Positions 1 through 8,679 of a DNA stretch of 64,000 nt are shown piece by piece (the stretch's first letter is position 1; each line of letters opens with the position of its first letter). Made by a program: the position numbers and the translations under genes. Below the pieces are notes generated by a model. The model was not told the DNA's origin. It was given only the letters and a program-made list of their open reading frames with translations, and did not search any database. Origin of the DNA: Geothrix sp. SG200 (GTDB taxonomy: Bacteria > Acidobacteriota > Holophagae > Holophagales > Holophagaceae); contig NZ_JAKZFR010000001.1 of NCBI RefSeq assembly GCF_022808935.1, forward strand, positions 868,001 to 932,000. Direction: 5' to 3'.

Positions 1-69
1 CTTCTGGTGGTCCCCGTCATCTACGTGCTCGTGTTCCGGTCCAAAGAGAGCTCATCCACTGGAAGCCGG
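1..69 (+). CDS. C-terminal tail of RND-type efflux permease (partial)
   Basis: The first codons of the window read as LLVVPVIYVLVFR, which resembles the last transmembrane helix and tail of RND inner-membrane efflux pumps. The frame stays open with no stop and runs into the TolC-family gene that follows. Either the pump gene is fused in frame to the outer-membrane factor, or its true end lies in sequence that cannot be judged here. The call rests on a few residues plus the fact that RND pumps are usually encoded just before their TolC partner. Confidence 0.4.
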
Positions 70-1413
70 GTGGTTTCGGTCATCCCGATGTTCATCCTGG
101 CCTTGGTCCTGGCGTCCCCGCTCAGTGCGGGGGTGTCGGAACCGAAGCACCTGACGCTCGAGCAGGCTGTGGCCAGCGCCCTCGACCACAGTGCGGCCAT
201 CCGCATCGCACGGGCCAAGGTCGATGAGGCAGCGGGGAAGAAACGCACGGCGCGAGCCGACTACTTCCCGCAACTCGCAATGGATGCCACCTGGTTGAAG
301 CGCAACGATCAGCCCTTCATGACCATTCCTGCGGGCTCTCTTGGCAACGTTCCTGGCCTAGGTCCCTTCCCGACCCAGGACGCCAACCTGGGCCAGGGTA
401 AGACGCATCTTTTCTATCAGAACATCACCTTGAGCCAGCCCCTCACCCAGCTTTTCAAGATCCACCATGGGAACGAGGTCGCCTCTGCCGAGGAGCGGGG
501 GGCAAAGGCCGAGCTGCGAAAGATGGAGACCGAGATCGCCTATCAGACACGCCAGGCTTACTACGGCCTTCTGATCGCTCAGGCCCAAATCACGGCTGCT
601 CAGGCAGGCGTGGCTGCGGCCGAATCCCAGGATCTGGATGCCCAAGATGCCGTCAAAGCGGGGAATGCCCTGAAGGTGCAGCAAATCGGGAGTCGGGCCA
701 AGCTCCTCCAGAACCGCTACAAGCTGAGTACCGCTCAGGCCACAGCCTCTGATCTCGCGTCGGAACTCAACGACTTGATGGGTGAACCCCTTCAGACACC
801 TCTGGACCTTGCCCCTGTCTCCACTGAAGCACGGCCGCTTCCAGCGCGTGAAGCGATGCTGGATCAGATCCGGAAGTCCAATCCCGATCTGGCAGTAGCC
901 CAGGCGTCGCTCGAGAAGAGCCGCAGCGCCCTCAAGGCAGGCAAATCCGAATACATTCCTGAACTGGGTGCCTTCATCCGTCAGACCCACCAGGATGGAC
1001 TTCCTTTCGTCCAGGCCAACTCCACCTCCTACGGGCTCTCCCTGAGTTGGACCATTTTTGACTGGGGCAAGCGATCCGGTGTGGTCCACCAGCGGGCTGC
1101 CCTGGCGAGCCAAGCCTCGAGCAACTACGACCGGGTGCGCAACCGTACTGAGATCGATCTCGATCGGCTGCTCCGTAAGCTGGAAACGGCGCGAATCCTG
1201 TCAGAGGCCGCTGAAGATGCGAATGCCATGAACGTTGAAAAGGCCCGTCTGGCCGGGAATCAGCACAAGTCCGGACTGATTCCAGTCTCAAAAAAGTTGG
1301 AAGCGGATGCCGAGGCCACTGCTTCCGAGGCCGAACTTCTCGCCGCTCGCCTGGGACTTGATCTCACGCGCGCCGAGCTGGATCGACTGCTCGGAGGAGG
1401 TTTAAATCAATGA
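70..1413 (+). CDS. TolC-family outer-membrane efflux protein
   Basis: Outer-membrane channel of a tripartite efflux system, expected to export substrates passed on by an RND pump and a periplasmic adaptor. The start is taken at GTG 70 (ATG 88 is an alternative) because a signal-peptide-like hydrophobic stretch ending SPLSAG follows directly. The mature part opens with LTLEQAVASAL, the usual OEP repeat start, and shows two helical repeats, with NPDLAVAQA opening the second half. Length of about 447 residues is normal. The gene overlaps the following regulator by 4 nt (ATGA), so the two are probably translated together. The same frame is open upstream to position 1, so a fusion with the pump is possible. 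Confidence 0.85.
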   Translation: MVSVIPMFILALVLASPLSAGVSEPKHLTLEQAVASALDHSAAIRIARAKVDEAAGKKRTARADYFPQLAMDATWLKRNDQPFMTIPAGSLGNVPGLGPFPTQDANLGQGKTHLFYQNITLSQPLTQLFKIHHGNEVASAEERGAKAELRKMETEIAYQTRQAYYGLLIAQAQITAAQAGVAAAESQDLDAQDAVKAGNALKVQQIGSRAKLLQNRYKLSTAQATASDLASELNDLMGEPLQTPLDLAPVSTEARPLPAREAMLDQIRKSNPDLAVAQASLEKSRSALKAGKSEYIPELGAFIRQTHQDGLPFVQANSTSYGLSLSWTIFDWGKRSGVVHQRAALASQASSNYDRVRNRTEIDLDRLLRKLETARILSEAAEDANAMNVEKARLAGNQHKSGLIPVSKKLEADAEATASEAELLAARLGLDLTRAELDRLLGGGLNQ

Positions 1414-2144
1414 CTGACTCCAGAGACAACCTGAAAACGCCTGCGCCGATCACGAACTCGCGACTGATGCTACTGAAGGCCGCCATCCGCATTTTTGCCG
1501 AGAAGGGGTTCGAAGGCGCCTCCATCCGAGAGATCGCCGATGCGGCAGGAGTCAACAGCAGCCTCATCTCCTTCCACTTCGGGGGAAAGGCCGGTCTGCA
1601 TGCCGCCTCCCTCCACCTCGCCTCCCGGATGGCAATACACACCGCCAAGACATTGCCAATGCCGCCATTGCCAGTTGGCCCATTTGCGGGCAAGTCTGCG
1701 GTGCTTCGACAAGCGGTCACCGCACTTCGAGCCTACATTCGCGAATTCATCCGGATGAGCCTCCGCCAGAAGTCCAACCTTCCCCCCGACAAAGAACCTG
1801 AACTTGAACGAGCTGTCCTGGTTCTCATCGCGAAATCCATGATCTACCCACCTGAGGAATCCATGGGTAGTTTGATGGAAGCGATTCAGCCACACATTGA
1901 GTATTTGAACCGCTGCCTTCGCGTTCTCAGATCCGACCTGGATCACGATGGGCTAGTGCGGATGGGAATGAGTATTCATGCACAGCTGGTCTTCTTCCTC
2001 TGCCACCAGGACATCCTTGCCCGACTTCTGAATGAGCCGCCCTCTGACGAGGACGACGTGCCGCGCCTGGTGACCCACTTCCTCAGGTTCAACCTGAATG
2101 GATTGGGAATCCCGGACTATTACCTCGAGCCTGAATCCCAATGA
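1410..2144 (+). CDS. TetR/AcrR family repressor, CecR-like C-terminal domain
   Basis: A 244-residue DNA-binding regulator. Residues about 15-65 form a TetR helix-turn-helix, with AIRIFAEKGFEGASIREIADAAGV followed by NSSLISFHFGGKAGL. The C-terminal part, with ELERAVLVLIAKS and a HAQLVFFLCHQDIL helix, looks like the DUF1956 ligand domain of CecR (YbiH)-type regulators, which control efflux genes. Because it overlaps the TolC gene by ATGA, it most likely represses its own efflux operon in response to an exported compound. The DUF1956 assignment is by eye. Confidence 0.85.
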   Translation: MTDSRDNLKTPAPITNSRLMLLKAAIRIFAEKGFEGASIREIADAAGVNSSLISFHFGGKAGLHAASLHLASRMAIHTAKTLPMPPLPVGPFAGKSAVLRQAVTALRAYIREFIRMSLRQKSNLPPDKEPELERAVLVLIAKSMIYPPEESMGSLMEAIQPHIEYLNRCLRVLRSDLDHDGLVRMGMSIHAQLVFFLCHQDILARLLNEPPSDEDDVPRLVTHFLRFNLNGLGIPDYYLEPESQ

Positions 2145-2426
2145 AAGGAAGATATCGGGACCCAGATCGAGCACGGTCTAAGGGCGACTGGTTCAGTTGG
2201 TGATCCCTAGTTAAGGCTTGGCTGGAATTACACGCCTCGGCGCACTTCGACATCCGCCTTCGGCCCGTCGGTCCAAACCCTACCTGCAAGCCGCCTGAAG
2301 GCCAGAGCCTTTCATCCAGTAGCAAAGCGTATTTGTCTTGGTCCACGGCACCTGATCACGAGACCCGGAGCACCGTTCTTGCACCATGCCGGCCCGAAAG
2401 GTTAGGCGGGAATTGGAGCATGCCAC

Positions 2427-3545
2427 ATGAGATCACACCAGGCATCTTCATCCACTTGGGTGAGAGCACTCGGCTTCCATTGGGCACTCCTGTTGACGGG
2501 TCACATCCCTCTCCATGCCCAGGAGCCAATGGAAATGGGGCCCTCCCCGACGAGAGAGATGTTCCCCCTCTTCTCGCTCCCAATGGCCTACCAGCCGGTG
2601 GACCCCACCCCCGTAGGGCGGGGACACTGGCGGGTATCCATGGATCACATGCAAGCGAACACGTTTGAGTTCTCGGACATTCTGAAAGACCAAGCGCCGC
2701 GTGATGCTCAGGGACGGCTTGCGATCACCCGGGAGTTTGTGCTCGCCCATGCCGCGGAGTACGCTTCGATCCCCCTTGTCTTCTTCTTCGACGAGGAGAC
2801 CGCCCGGACTTCCCTTCGAGTTCGTTACGGCCTTACGGATCAGACCGACGTCTGGGCGGAGCTTCCATTCCAGAGCCAAGGGGGTGGGGTCCTGGATGGT
2901 GTCATCGAGGATTTTCATAAGGTTGGATTTGAGCAGTTCGGGCGAGACCTGGTGAAGCAAAACCAAGTGACGCTCATGGTGATGACCCATGGCCAACTGG
3001 TTTTCTATAGCGATCAACACATCCGGGGGAAGACGGAGGACCCTACGGTCGGGCTGGTTCATCGAGTTTCAGGAGGGACAACCTGGACCTTGTCTATGTT
3101 TCTGTCCGTCAAGCCACCTTTGACTACGACCTATGATGTCTTCCGCTCCGGCTGGGATCAGTCCCTTGGGCTTACGGGGAGGTGGCAGCCCAGTCCGCGA
3201 CATGTCTTCTATGGCGGGTTCGGGTTCATTCATCGGCCCGGTGGATCTGCCACCTACAACACCATGGCCTTCGGCAGCTTCCGTGATGCCTGGGGAGTTC
3301 ACGGCACGTGGGAATGTCGACGATGGCAGAAGATCCGGCCCTTCCTACAGCTCTATCTTCAGAGCGGCTTCCTTCCGAAACAGCCCTATCAGAAGTTGGA
3401 CCGACCCAGCCTTCAGCACGACCTGGGTTTCCATTGGCAGATGAAAAAGAATTTGATTTTCACCTTTCGGTATCTCAACAACATCACCCACAACGAGAAC
3501 ACGGCTGACATGGGGTTTGGGGTAAGCCTCACAGCCTCCTTCTGA
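2427..3545 (+). CDS. DUF3187-like outer-membrane protein
   Basis: A 372-residue exported protein with a hydrophobic N-terminal segment ending near LLTGHIPLHAQ. After it come many short amphipathic strands rich in aromatic residues and ending in a final VSLTASF, typical of an outer-membrane beta-barrel terminus. The pattern of Arg/Trp-rich strands fits the uncharacterised DUF3187 family, known mostly from Gram-negative bacteria. The start is supported by GGAG eight bases upstream of ATG 2427. It sits 282 nt after the TetR gene, so it probably has its own promoter. No enzymatic motif is visible. Confidence 0.6.
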   Translation: MRSHQASSSTWVRALGFHWALLLTGHIPLHAQEPMEMGPSPTREMFPLFSLPMAYQPVDPTPVGRGHWRVSMDHMQANTFEFSDILKDQAPRDAQGRLAITREFVLAHAAEYASIPLVFFFDEETARTSLRVRYGLTDQTDVWAELPFQSQGGGVLDGVIEDFHKVGFEQFGRDLVKQNQVTLMVMTHGQLVFYSDQHIRGKTEDPTVGLVHRVSGGTTWTLSMFLSVKPPLTTTYDVFRSGWDQSLGLTGRWQPSPRHVFYGGFGFIHRPGGSATYNTMAFGSFRDAWGVHGTWECRRWQKIRPFLQLYLQSGFLPKQPYQKLDRPSLQHDLGFHWQMKKNLIFTFRYLNNITHNENTADMGFGVSLTASF

Positions 3546-3637
3546 GAGGGGGGTCACCGGTACTGAAGGGTCTTGTCATTCGGACGGAGCTCAATGACAA
3601 GGCGCGCCACCTGATCGACGCCGGGCTCATCGCTCCG

Positions 3638-3988
3638 CTATAGCGAGGCCTGGGTGGGTGTGGGCATACCAAGGAGGATCCGTAGAACCCTGGGGCGACG
3701 CCTGCCATCGAAATTGAAAAGCACATCGATTGGGCTTCGGCTAGCCTTCGAAAGCAGCTCATTCGGGGTCTGGAACCACGTTGCAACAAGGTCCTCATCT
3801 GGGATTTTTTTTGTGGCCAATTCCAACCATTTCCAGACTAGCCAAAGCTTGAAATCGAGGTGGTATTGATCGCTAATGGGCCTTCCGTTCTTCACTTTGC
3901 TTGCCCAATAGAAGTATGTCCGGCGGGACAGGCCAAGGCTTCTGAATTGGCGTGAGGTACCGACTCCTAGGAAGTTGGCCGCCTCCAA
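3638..3988 (-). CDS. MbcA/ParS-like (DUF2384) antitoxin homologue, 5' end decayed
   Basis: The C-terminal half contains ATWFQTPNELLSKASRSPID followed by a VLFNFDG segment and a VLRILLGM end. This matches the toxin-binding domain of Xre/MbcA/ParS antitoxins, which usually neutralise RES-domain toxins. Only a TTG start is available at 3988. Upstream the same frame is open without ATG or GTG until a TAG at 4097-4099, and the codons there still look protein-like (ERLDGEWTRKELRKAKAG). No RES toxin lies next to it. It is probably a degraded or orphan antitoxin; the domain call is by eye. Confidence 0.5.
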   Translation of the reverse strand: MEAANFLGVGTSRQFRSLGLSRRTYFYWASKVKNGRPISDQYHLDFKLWLVWKWLELATKKIPDEDLVATWFQTPNELLSKASRSPIDVLFNFDGRRRPRVLRILLGMPTPTQASL

Positions 3989-4096
3989 GAACGCCTTAAA
4001 GCTGGCCGTGAATATTCCTGCCTTGGCTTTCCGCAGTTCCTTCCTCGTCCACTCGCCGTCCAGTCTTTCGATCGTTAGGCGGTACGAGGACCAAAG

Positions 4097-4321
4097 CTAT
4101 TCGGCCGTAGATTCACTTGTCTCCCTTGAGGCCAAGCCTGGAGGAACGGACCACTCCCTGTGATGTGCGATCACGGAGGGAAGGGGACCGATGGTTTCCC
4201 CCTTGTCCTCCAGGTGGTCCACAAAGAACGTGTCCCCAAGTATCAGCCTGGCCACTTCCTCGCTGGTCGCGGGGCCAGTCCGCTGAATGTCGTCGAGTGT
4301 CCGGAAAGCAGGGGCGGCCAT
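4097..4321 (-). pseudogene. Possible upstream fragment of the decayed antitoxin gene
   Basis: A 74-codon frame starting at ATG 4321 ends at the TAG 4097-4099, in the same frame as the antitoxin-like gene just downstream. It reads like protein (ARLILGDTFFVDHLEDKGET), but I recognise no domain and see no good ribosome binding site. A single in-frame stop separates it from the downstream piece, so the two could be parts of one inactivated gene. It could also be a chance open frame. Confidence 0.25.
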
Positions 4322-4526
4322 GGGCTGTGGTCCATGTCGGAGGAGCTGGGGTCAATGCAGATCGAAGTGAATGTAACTCCTGCTATTAGAAAAAAAACGA
4401 AAATAGACCAAAACGCTGTTGTGAGAACCCTCGCCATGGGGATGAGAGCTTGGCCACGAGGCTGAGAATCCCGCCATTCCCAGTGAGAAAGGGCAGTTTG
4501 CGTGTCTTTTTCGCTTTTATTTCCGC
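4322..4526. other. Intergenic stretch without a recognisable gene
   Basis: Lower-GC sequence between the decayed antitoxin patch and the mraZ promoter, with A/T runs near 4385-4410 and 4505-4520. I see no RNA gene, no convincing ORF and no strong hairpin here. Confidence 0.5.
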
Positions 4527-4554
4527 TTGTGACATCCCGCCGCCTTTCTAGACT
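4527..4554 (+). promoter_or_regulatory. Candidate sigma-70-type promoter of mraZ
   Basis: TTGTGA at 4527-4532 and TAGACT at 4549-4554 are separated by 16 bp. Transcription would start near 4561, at the edge of the AGTGG operator boxes, so a protein bound there would block the promoter. The hexamers match the consensus only partly. Confidence 0.4.
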
Positions 4555-4558
4555 TTGA

Positions 4559-4605
4559 AGTGGTTCTCAGTGGAGAAAAGTGGTCTGAAGTGGATCAAAG
4601 TGGTC
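4559..4605 (+). promoter_or_regulatory. MraZ operator: five AGTGG boxes at 10-bp intervals
   Basis: AGTGG occurs at 4559, 4569, 4579, 4589 and 4599, an exact 10-bp (one helical turn) period, just upstream of mraZ. MraZ is known to bind short direct repeats of this kind (GTGGG-type boxes about 10 bp apart in E. coli, AAAGTG-type in mollicutes) and to repress its own dcw operon. Here two boxes read AAAGTGG. The array is therefore very probably the autoregulatory site. Confidence 0.85.
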
Positions 4606-4649
4606 TCTTCCTTCCCCCTGGTATCTCCTGAGGCCGCAGTTGAAAGGCG

Positions 4650-5141
4650 ATGCCGGTGCTGCGACTCCGCGGTAATTCACCGGCCACGGTGGACGAGAAG
4701 GGACGACTGAAGCTCCCCTCCTCCTTCAAGGCCGAGCTCGAATCCTTCGCCCAGGGCGAGGGGGCCGAAGCTCTGCGTGAAGGTCCCGGCGCCCTGCGGC
4801 ACTACCTGACCTCCCTGGACGGTCGCTCCGCCCGCCTCTACCCCCTGCCGGTCTGGGAAGCCATCGAGGCCCGGCTGGCAGCCCTGCCGTCCACCAGTCC
4901 CGCCAAGCGCAAGTTCCTGGAGACCACGGCGTACTTCGGCAGCGAGGTGGAGCCGGACGCCCAGGGCCGCTTCGTCATTCCGCCCATCCTGCGGGAGGCC
5001 GCCCAGCTCACCGGCGAGGTGGCCGTGCTGGGACAGATGGACCACCTGGCCCTGTGGAACAAGGCCGGCTTCGAGCGCCGCCTGGCGGCCGAACCCCTGG
5101 GTGCCGAGGACCTGGCCCAGCTCGCGGACCTGGGGATCTGA
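4650..5141 (+). CDS. mraZ: Transcriptional regulator MraZ
   Basis: First gene of the division and cell-wall cluster; a DNA-binding regulator that acts on its own promoter. Two SpoVT-AbrB-type swapped-hairpin repeats are visible: residues about 8-30 (ATVDEKGRLKLPSSFKAEL) and about 98-125 (EPDAQGRFVIPPILREAA). At 163 residues it is slightly longer than the usual 150. A GAAAGG Shine-Dalgarno lies upstream of the ATG. The stop overlaps the rsmH start (TGATG), which indicates coupled translation. The five-box operator upstream supports autoregulation. Confidence 0.96.
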   Translation: MPVLRLRGNSPATVDEKGRLKLPSSFKAELESFAQGEGAEALREGPGALRHYLTSLDGRSARLYPLPVWEAIEARLAALPSTSPAKRKFLETTAYFGSEVEPDAQGRFVIPPILREAAQLTGEVAVLGQMDHLALWNKAGFERRLAAEPLGAEDLAQLADLGI

Positions 5142-6100
5142 TGATGACGATCCCCGTTCATGTCCCCGTGCTGCTCCAGGAGGTGCTGGACAACCTGGTG
5201 CTGCCGCCGGCCGCCCGGATCCTGGACCTCACCCTGGGCCTGGGCGGTCACGCGGAAGCCCTGCTGGCCCGCTGCGACAAGGAAGCCCGCTACCTGGGCG
5301 TGGACCGCGACCCCGAGGCCCGCTACCAGGCTCGGCGCCGCCTGGGCGACGATGCCCGCCTCGAGATCCTGGCCTGCGCCTACGAGGACCTCTGGGACGA
5401 TGCCCGTTTCCTGGCCTGGAAGGCGGAATCCGCCCCCGGCGGCTTCGACGCCATCCTCGCGGACCTGGGCGTCTCCACCCTGCAGCTCCGGAGCCCGGAG
5501 CGCGGCTTCAGCTTCCGGGACGAAGGCCCCCTCGACATGCGCATGGACACCACCTCCGGTCCCACTGCCGTGGAGTGGATCGCGGAACAGACCGACGAAA
5601 GCCTGGCCGACGCGATCTACCAGTACGGCGAAGAGCGTGCCAGCCGGCCCATCGCCCGCGCCATCCTCCGGGCGCACCGCGAAGGCCGGCTGGCCACCAC
5701 CAAGGACCTGGCCGAAGCCGTCTACACGGTCATTCCCCGCGAGCCAGCCAAGCGCAAAGGCCATAGCGACCCCGCCACCCGCACCTTCCAGGCCATCCGC
5801 ATCGCCGTGAACGGGGAGCTGGACCGGCTGGCCGCCGCCCTGGAAGCCGCCGCCGGACACCTGCGCCCCGGTGGGCGCCTGGCCGTCATCAGCTTCCACA
5901 GCCTGGAGGACCGCATCGTCAAGCAGACGCTGCGACGCCTCGCGGGCATCTACGACGGCCCCGGCCGCACGGCCCCGGCCGTCCTCCCCAAGACACTCAA
6001 GCTCATCCATCCCGGTGGTCTCGCGCCCAGCGAGGCCGAGGCCGCCGCGAATCCCCCCTCCCGCTCCGCCCGCCTCCGCGTGGCCGAGCGCCTCCCCTGA
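5141..6100 (+). CDS. rsmH: 16S rRNA (cytosine1402-N4)-methyltransferase RsmH
   Basis: Methylates N4 of C1402 in 16S rRNA with S-adenosylmethionine. The N-terminus reads HVPVLLQEVLDNL, as in the family, followed by the SAM motif LDLTLGLGGHAEALL. Then come FDAILADLGVSTLQL and RGFSFRDEGPLDMRMD, all hallmark blocks, and near the end GGRLAVISFHSLEDRIVK. The start is placed at ATG 5141, overlapping the mraZ stop, which gives 319 residues, the normal length. A longer frame reaching into mraZ would add a non-conserved leader. Confidence 0.96.
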   Translation: MMTIPVHVPVLLQEVLDNLVLPPAARILDLTLGLGGHAEALLARCDKEARYLGVDRDPEARYQARRRLGDDARLEILACAYEDLWDDARFLAWKAESAPGGFDAILADLGVSTLQLRSPERGFSFRDEGPLDMRMDTTSGPTAVEWIAEQTDESLADAIYQYGEERASRPIARAILRAHREGRLATTKDLAEAVYTVIPREPAKRKGHSDPATRTFQAIRIAVNGELDRLAAALEAAAGHLRPGGRLAVISFHSLEDRIVKQTLRRLAGIYDGPGRTAPAVLPKTLKLIHPGGLAPSEAEAAANPPSRSARLRVAERLP

Positions 6101-6112
6101 TCGAGGTCAACC

Positions 6113-6481
6113 ATGGCTGCCGGAATCCTGCCCAGCCCCACCGCTCCCGTCCGGACGGTCGAGAGCGAAGGCATCCTGCGCATGCTGCTCCTGGTGCTGG
6201 CGCTGGCCATGCCCCTGGGCGTCCTGGCGTACCTGAAGATCCAGAGCACCCGACTGGGCTACGCCATGGGCGACCTGAAGGAGCGGATCCGCAAGGAGGA
6301 GGAGCTCCAGCGCAAGCTCCTGCTGGAGCGCAGCCGCTACCAGCGGGATGAGGCAGTCCAGAGCTATGCCGAGAAGGCCGGGCTCCAGCCCCGCAAGCAG
6401 AGCCACCTGGTCCGCCGCGGCTTCACCCCGGAAGATCAGCGCCTGGCCAAGCTCCGCCCGGTGTCGTCCGATGGATTGTAG
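6113..6481 (+). CDS. ftsL: Cell division protein FtsL-like
   Basis: A 122-residue bitopic membrane protein. One transmembrane segment (about residues 22-42, GILRMLLLVLALAMPLGVLAYL) is followed by a charged coiled coil (MGDLKERIRKEEELQRKLLLE). This layout and its place between rsmH and ftsI are those of FtsL, a divisome scaffold partner of FtsB/FtsQ that recruits FtsWI. Sequence conservation in this family is low, so the call rests mainly on topology and synteny. It begins 12 nt after rsmH. Confidence 0.85.
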   Translation: MAAGILPSPTAPVRTVESEGILRMLLLVLALAMPLGVLAYLKIQSTRLGYAMGDLKERIRKEEELQRKLLLERSRYQRDEAVQSYAEKAGLQPRKQSHLVRRGFTPEDQRLAKLRPVSSDGL

Positions 6482-6537
6482 TCTGTAGGCAGGGGGCCGC
6501 CGCCCTCGCCACCGTTCCATCCCGCCCCGGCCTTCCC

Positions 6538-8679
6538 GTGTCCATCCGCTTCGCCACCGAGCCCCGCGTGTCCCGCCGCCTCCTGGGCCGGCAGGATCCC
6601 CAGGATCTGCTGAACCAGCGCCTGCCCTGGATCATGGGCGGCATGGCCCTGTGGGCCCTGCTCATCCTGTTGCGCCTGCTCTGGCTGCAGGGCATTGAGC
6701 ACCGGAAATACCAGGCCAGGGCCGATCAGCAGCACACCACCATCGTGCCGATCCCCCCCATCCGGGGCGAGCTGCGGGACCGGCGAGGGGAGCCGCTCGC
6801 CATTTCCATCAAGGTGGAGAGCCTTTTCGTCGATCCCCGCGTGTTCTACCCGGACTACAAGCCGGGAAGGGGGGAGGAGCGGCAGTGGGGCGATCCTGAC
6901 CGCAAAGCGGCCGCCACTGTGGCGGCGAAGCTGGCTCCCATTCTGGAGCAGACGCGGGCCCAGGTTCTGGAGAAGCTCCTGCGGAAGAAGACCTTCGTCT
7001 ACCTGGAGCGGCACCTGCCTCCGGTCAAGACGGCCGCCGTGCGGGCCCTGAACCTGGATGGCATCGAGTTCCAGCCCGAGAGCCAGCGCTTCTACCCGCG
7101 GGGCAGCCTGGCGGCGCAGATCATCGGCTTCACCAACATCGACGGCCTGGGCCAGCTGGGCATCGAACAGACCTACGACAAGCAGCTGGCGGGCGTGAAG
7201 GGCGAGCTCATCGCCCCCAAGGACGCCCACGGCAAGCTGCTCATCCTCCAGGAGAACTACAGCAGGATCCCCGTGAACGGGGCCTCGCTCCAGCTCAGCC
7301 TGGACGCCTCCATCCAGCACATCGTGGAAGACACGCTCGAAGAGGGGGTGCGCCTCTCGCGACCGCGCACGGCCTACGCGGTGGTGGTGGACCCCCGCAC
7401 CGGGGAGATTCTCGCCATGGCCGGCACGCCCACCTTCGACCCGAACCACATCCTGCCCAAGAAGTTCCGCAATCGCGCCGAGTCCGAGCTTTCCTCCGCG
7501 GAGCGTGAAGAGCTCAATCGTGAGTTGGAGCGCCAGAAGGCAGCCCGCAAGGTGCACCCGGTGGAGGATGTGTACGAGCCCGGCTCCACCATGAAGATCT
7601 TCACAGCCGCCATGGCCCTGGAGGAGCGCAAGATCCACCTGGGCGAGCGCATCGACTGCATGTCGGGCCGCTGGCAGTACAGCGCGAAGGTCCCGCCGAT
7701 CACGGACACCCACCGCCACGGCCTCCTCACCTTCGAGGAAGTGCTCTGGCAGAGCTCCAACATCGGCGCCGCGAAGATCGGCATCCGCCTCGACCCGGCG
7801 GTGCACTACCAGTACCTGCGGAAGTTCGGCTTCGGCGACGCGACGGGGCTCAACTTCCCCGGCGAGAGCTCCGGCCGCCTCATCGCGCCGGACCGCTGGA
7901 GCGTGCCCACCCAGTACACCATGTCGTACGGCTACGGCCTCAGCACCACGCCCCTGCAGATCCTCATGGCCGGCTGCGCCCTGGCCAACGGCGGCAAGCT
8001 CATGCAGCCGATCCTCGTGCAGCGCATCTACAACGACAAGGGCCTGCTGCTGAAGGAGTTCAAGCCCACCGTGCGCGGGCAGGTCATCAGCGAGGAGACC
8101 GCGAACCTCATGAAGGAGACCCTGAAGGGCGTCATCACCCAGGGGACCGGAAAGAAGGCCAAGCTCGACAACGGCGTCGAGGCCTTCGGCAAGACGGGCA
8201 CGAGCCGCAAGCTCATCGACGGGCAGTACGACCCCAAGCGCCACTTCGCGTCCTTCATGGGGTTCTTCCCGGCCGACAAGCCCCAGTTCGGGGTTCTGGT
8301 GATGCTGGACGACCCCGCCGGGGATACCACCGGCGGCGACGTGGCGGCGCCCCTCTTCAAGCGCATCGGCGACGGCATCCTGCGGTTCCGGCAGACCTCT
8401 CCGGATCCCGACCGGGAGGCGGACTTGAAGCTGTCCCTGCGTGACTGGCCGGTAAGTGAAACAGATGAGGCCGCCCTGCACGTGGAACGGGGCCGGGTCC
8501 CCGATCTCCAGGGCCTTAGCCTCAAGGCCGCCATCCATCGTGTCGTGCTGGTAGGCGGGAATCCGAAGGTGGACGCGGCGCCCGGCACCACCGCCACGCA
8601 CGTGGTGGGGCAGAGCCCTGCGCCGGGAACCCCGCTGGAGCCGGGCACGGCGGTGAAGATCAAGGCGGGGATGCCATGA
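6538..8679 (+). CDS. ftsI: Peptidoglycan transpeptidase FtsI (PBP2/PBP3) with PASTA domain
   Basis: Class B penicillin-binding protein that cross-links septal peptidoglycan in the periplasm. An N-terminal membrane anchor (about residues 30-50) leads to the dimerisation domain with RGELRDRRGEPLA. The transpeptidase motifs are complete: S350-T-M-K353, S406-S-N408 and K552-T-G554. A single C-terminal PASTA-like domain covers about 650-712 (VPDLQGLSLKAA), as in SpoVD-type proteins. At 713 residues it is longer than E. coli FtsI because of this domain. The start is GTG 6538; no strong Shine-Dalgarno is visible. It overlaps murE by ATGA. Confidence 0.93.
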   Translation: MSIRFATEPRVSRRLLGRQDPQDLLNQRLPWIMGGMALWALLILLRLLWLQGIEHRKYQARADQQHTTIVPIPPIRGELRDRRGEPLAISIKVESLFVDPRVFYPDYKPGRGEERQWGDPDRKAAATVAAKLAPILEQTRAQVLEKLLRKKTFVYLERHLPPVKTAAVRALNLDGIEFQPESQRFYPRGSLAAQIIGFTNIDGLGQLGIEQTYDKQLAGVKGELIAPKDAHGKLLILQENYSRIPVNGASLQLSLDASIQHIVEDTLEEGVRLSRPRTAYAVVVDPRTGEILAMAGTPTFDPNHILPKKFRNRAESELSSAEREELNRELERQKAARKVHPVEDVYEPGSTMKIFTAAMALEERKIHLGERIDCMSGRWQYSAKVPPITDTHRHGLLTFEEVLWQSSNIGAAKIGIRLDPAVHYQYLRKFGFGDATGLNFPGESSGRLIAPDRWSVPTQYTMSYGYGLSTTPLQILMAGCALANGGKLMQPILVQRIYNDKGLLLKEFKPTVRGQVISEETANLMKETLKGVITQGTGKKAKLDNGVEAFGKTGTSRKLIDGQYDPKRHFASFMGFFPADKPQFGVLVMLDDPAGDTTGGDVAAPLFKRIGDGILRFRQTSPDPDREADLKLSLRDWPVSETDEAALHVERGRVPDLQGLSLKAAIHRVVLVGGNPKVDAAPGTTATHVVGQSPAPGTPLEPGTAVKIKAGMP

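Noticed and set aside
3546-3637. Short protein-like frame after the DUF3187 stop (reads VIRTELNDKARHLIDAGL) and a CTTGTCATT/AATGACAAG inverted repeat at 3572-3601
   Set aside because: Too short to assign; no start codon or known domain. The repeat might be a terminator or transposon remnant, but no T run or mobile-element gene supports either.
5054-5140. Upstream extension of rsmH into mraZ
   Set aside because: The conserved RsmH N-terminus begins at 5141, and the overlap TGATG is a natural start; the leader is a shadow of mraZ.
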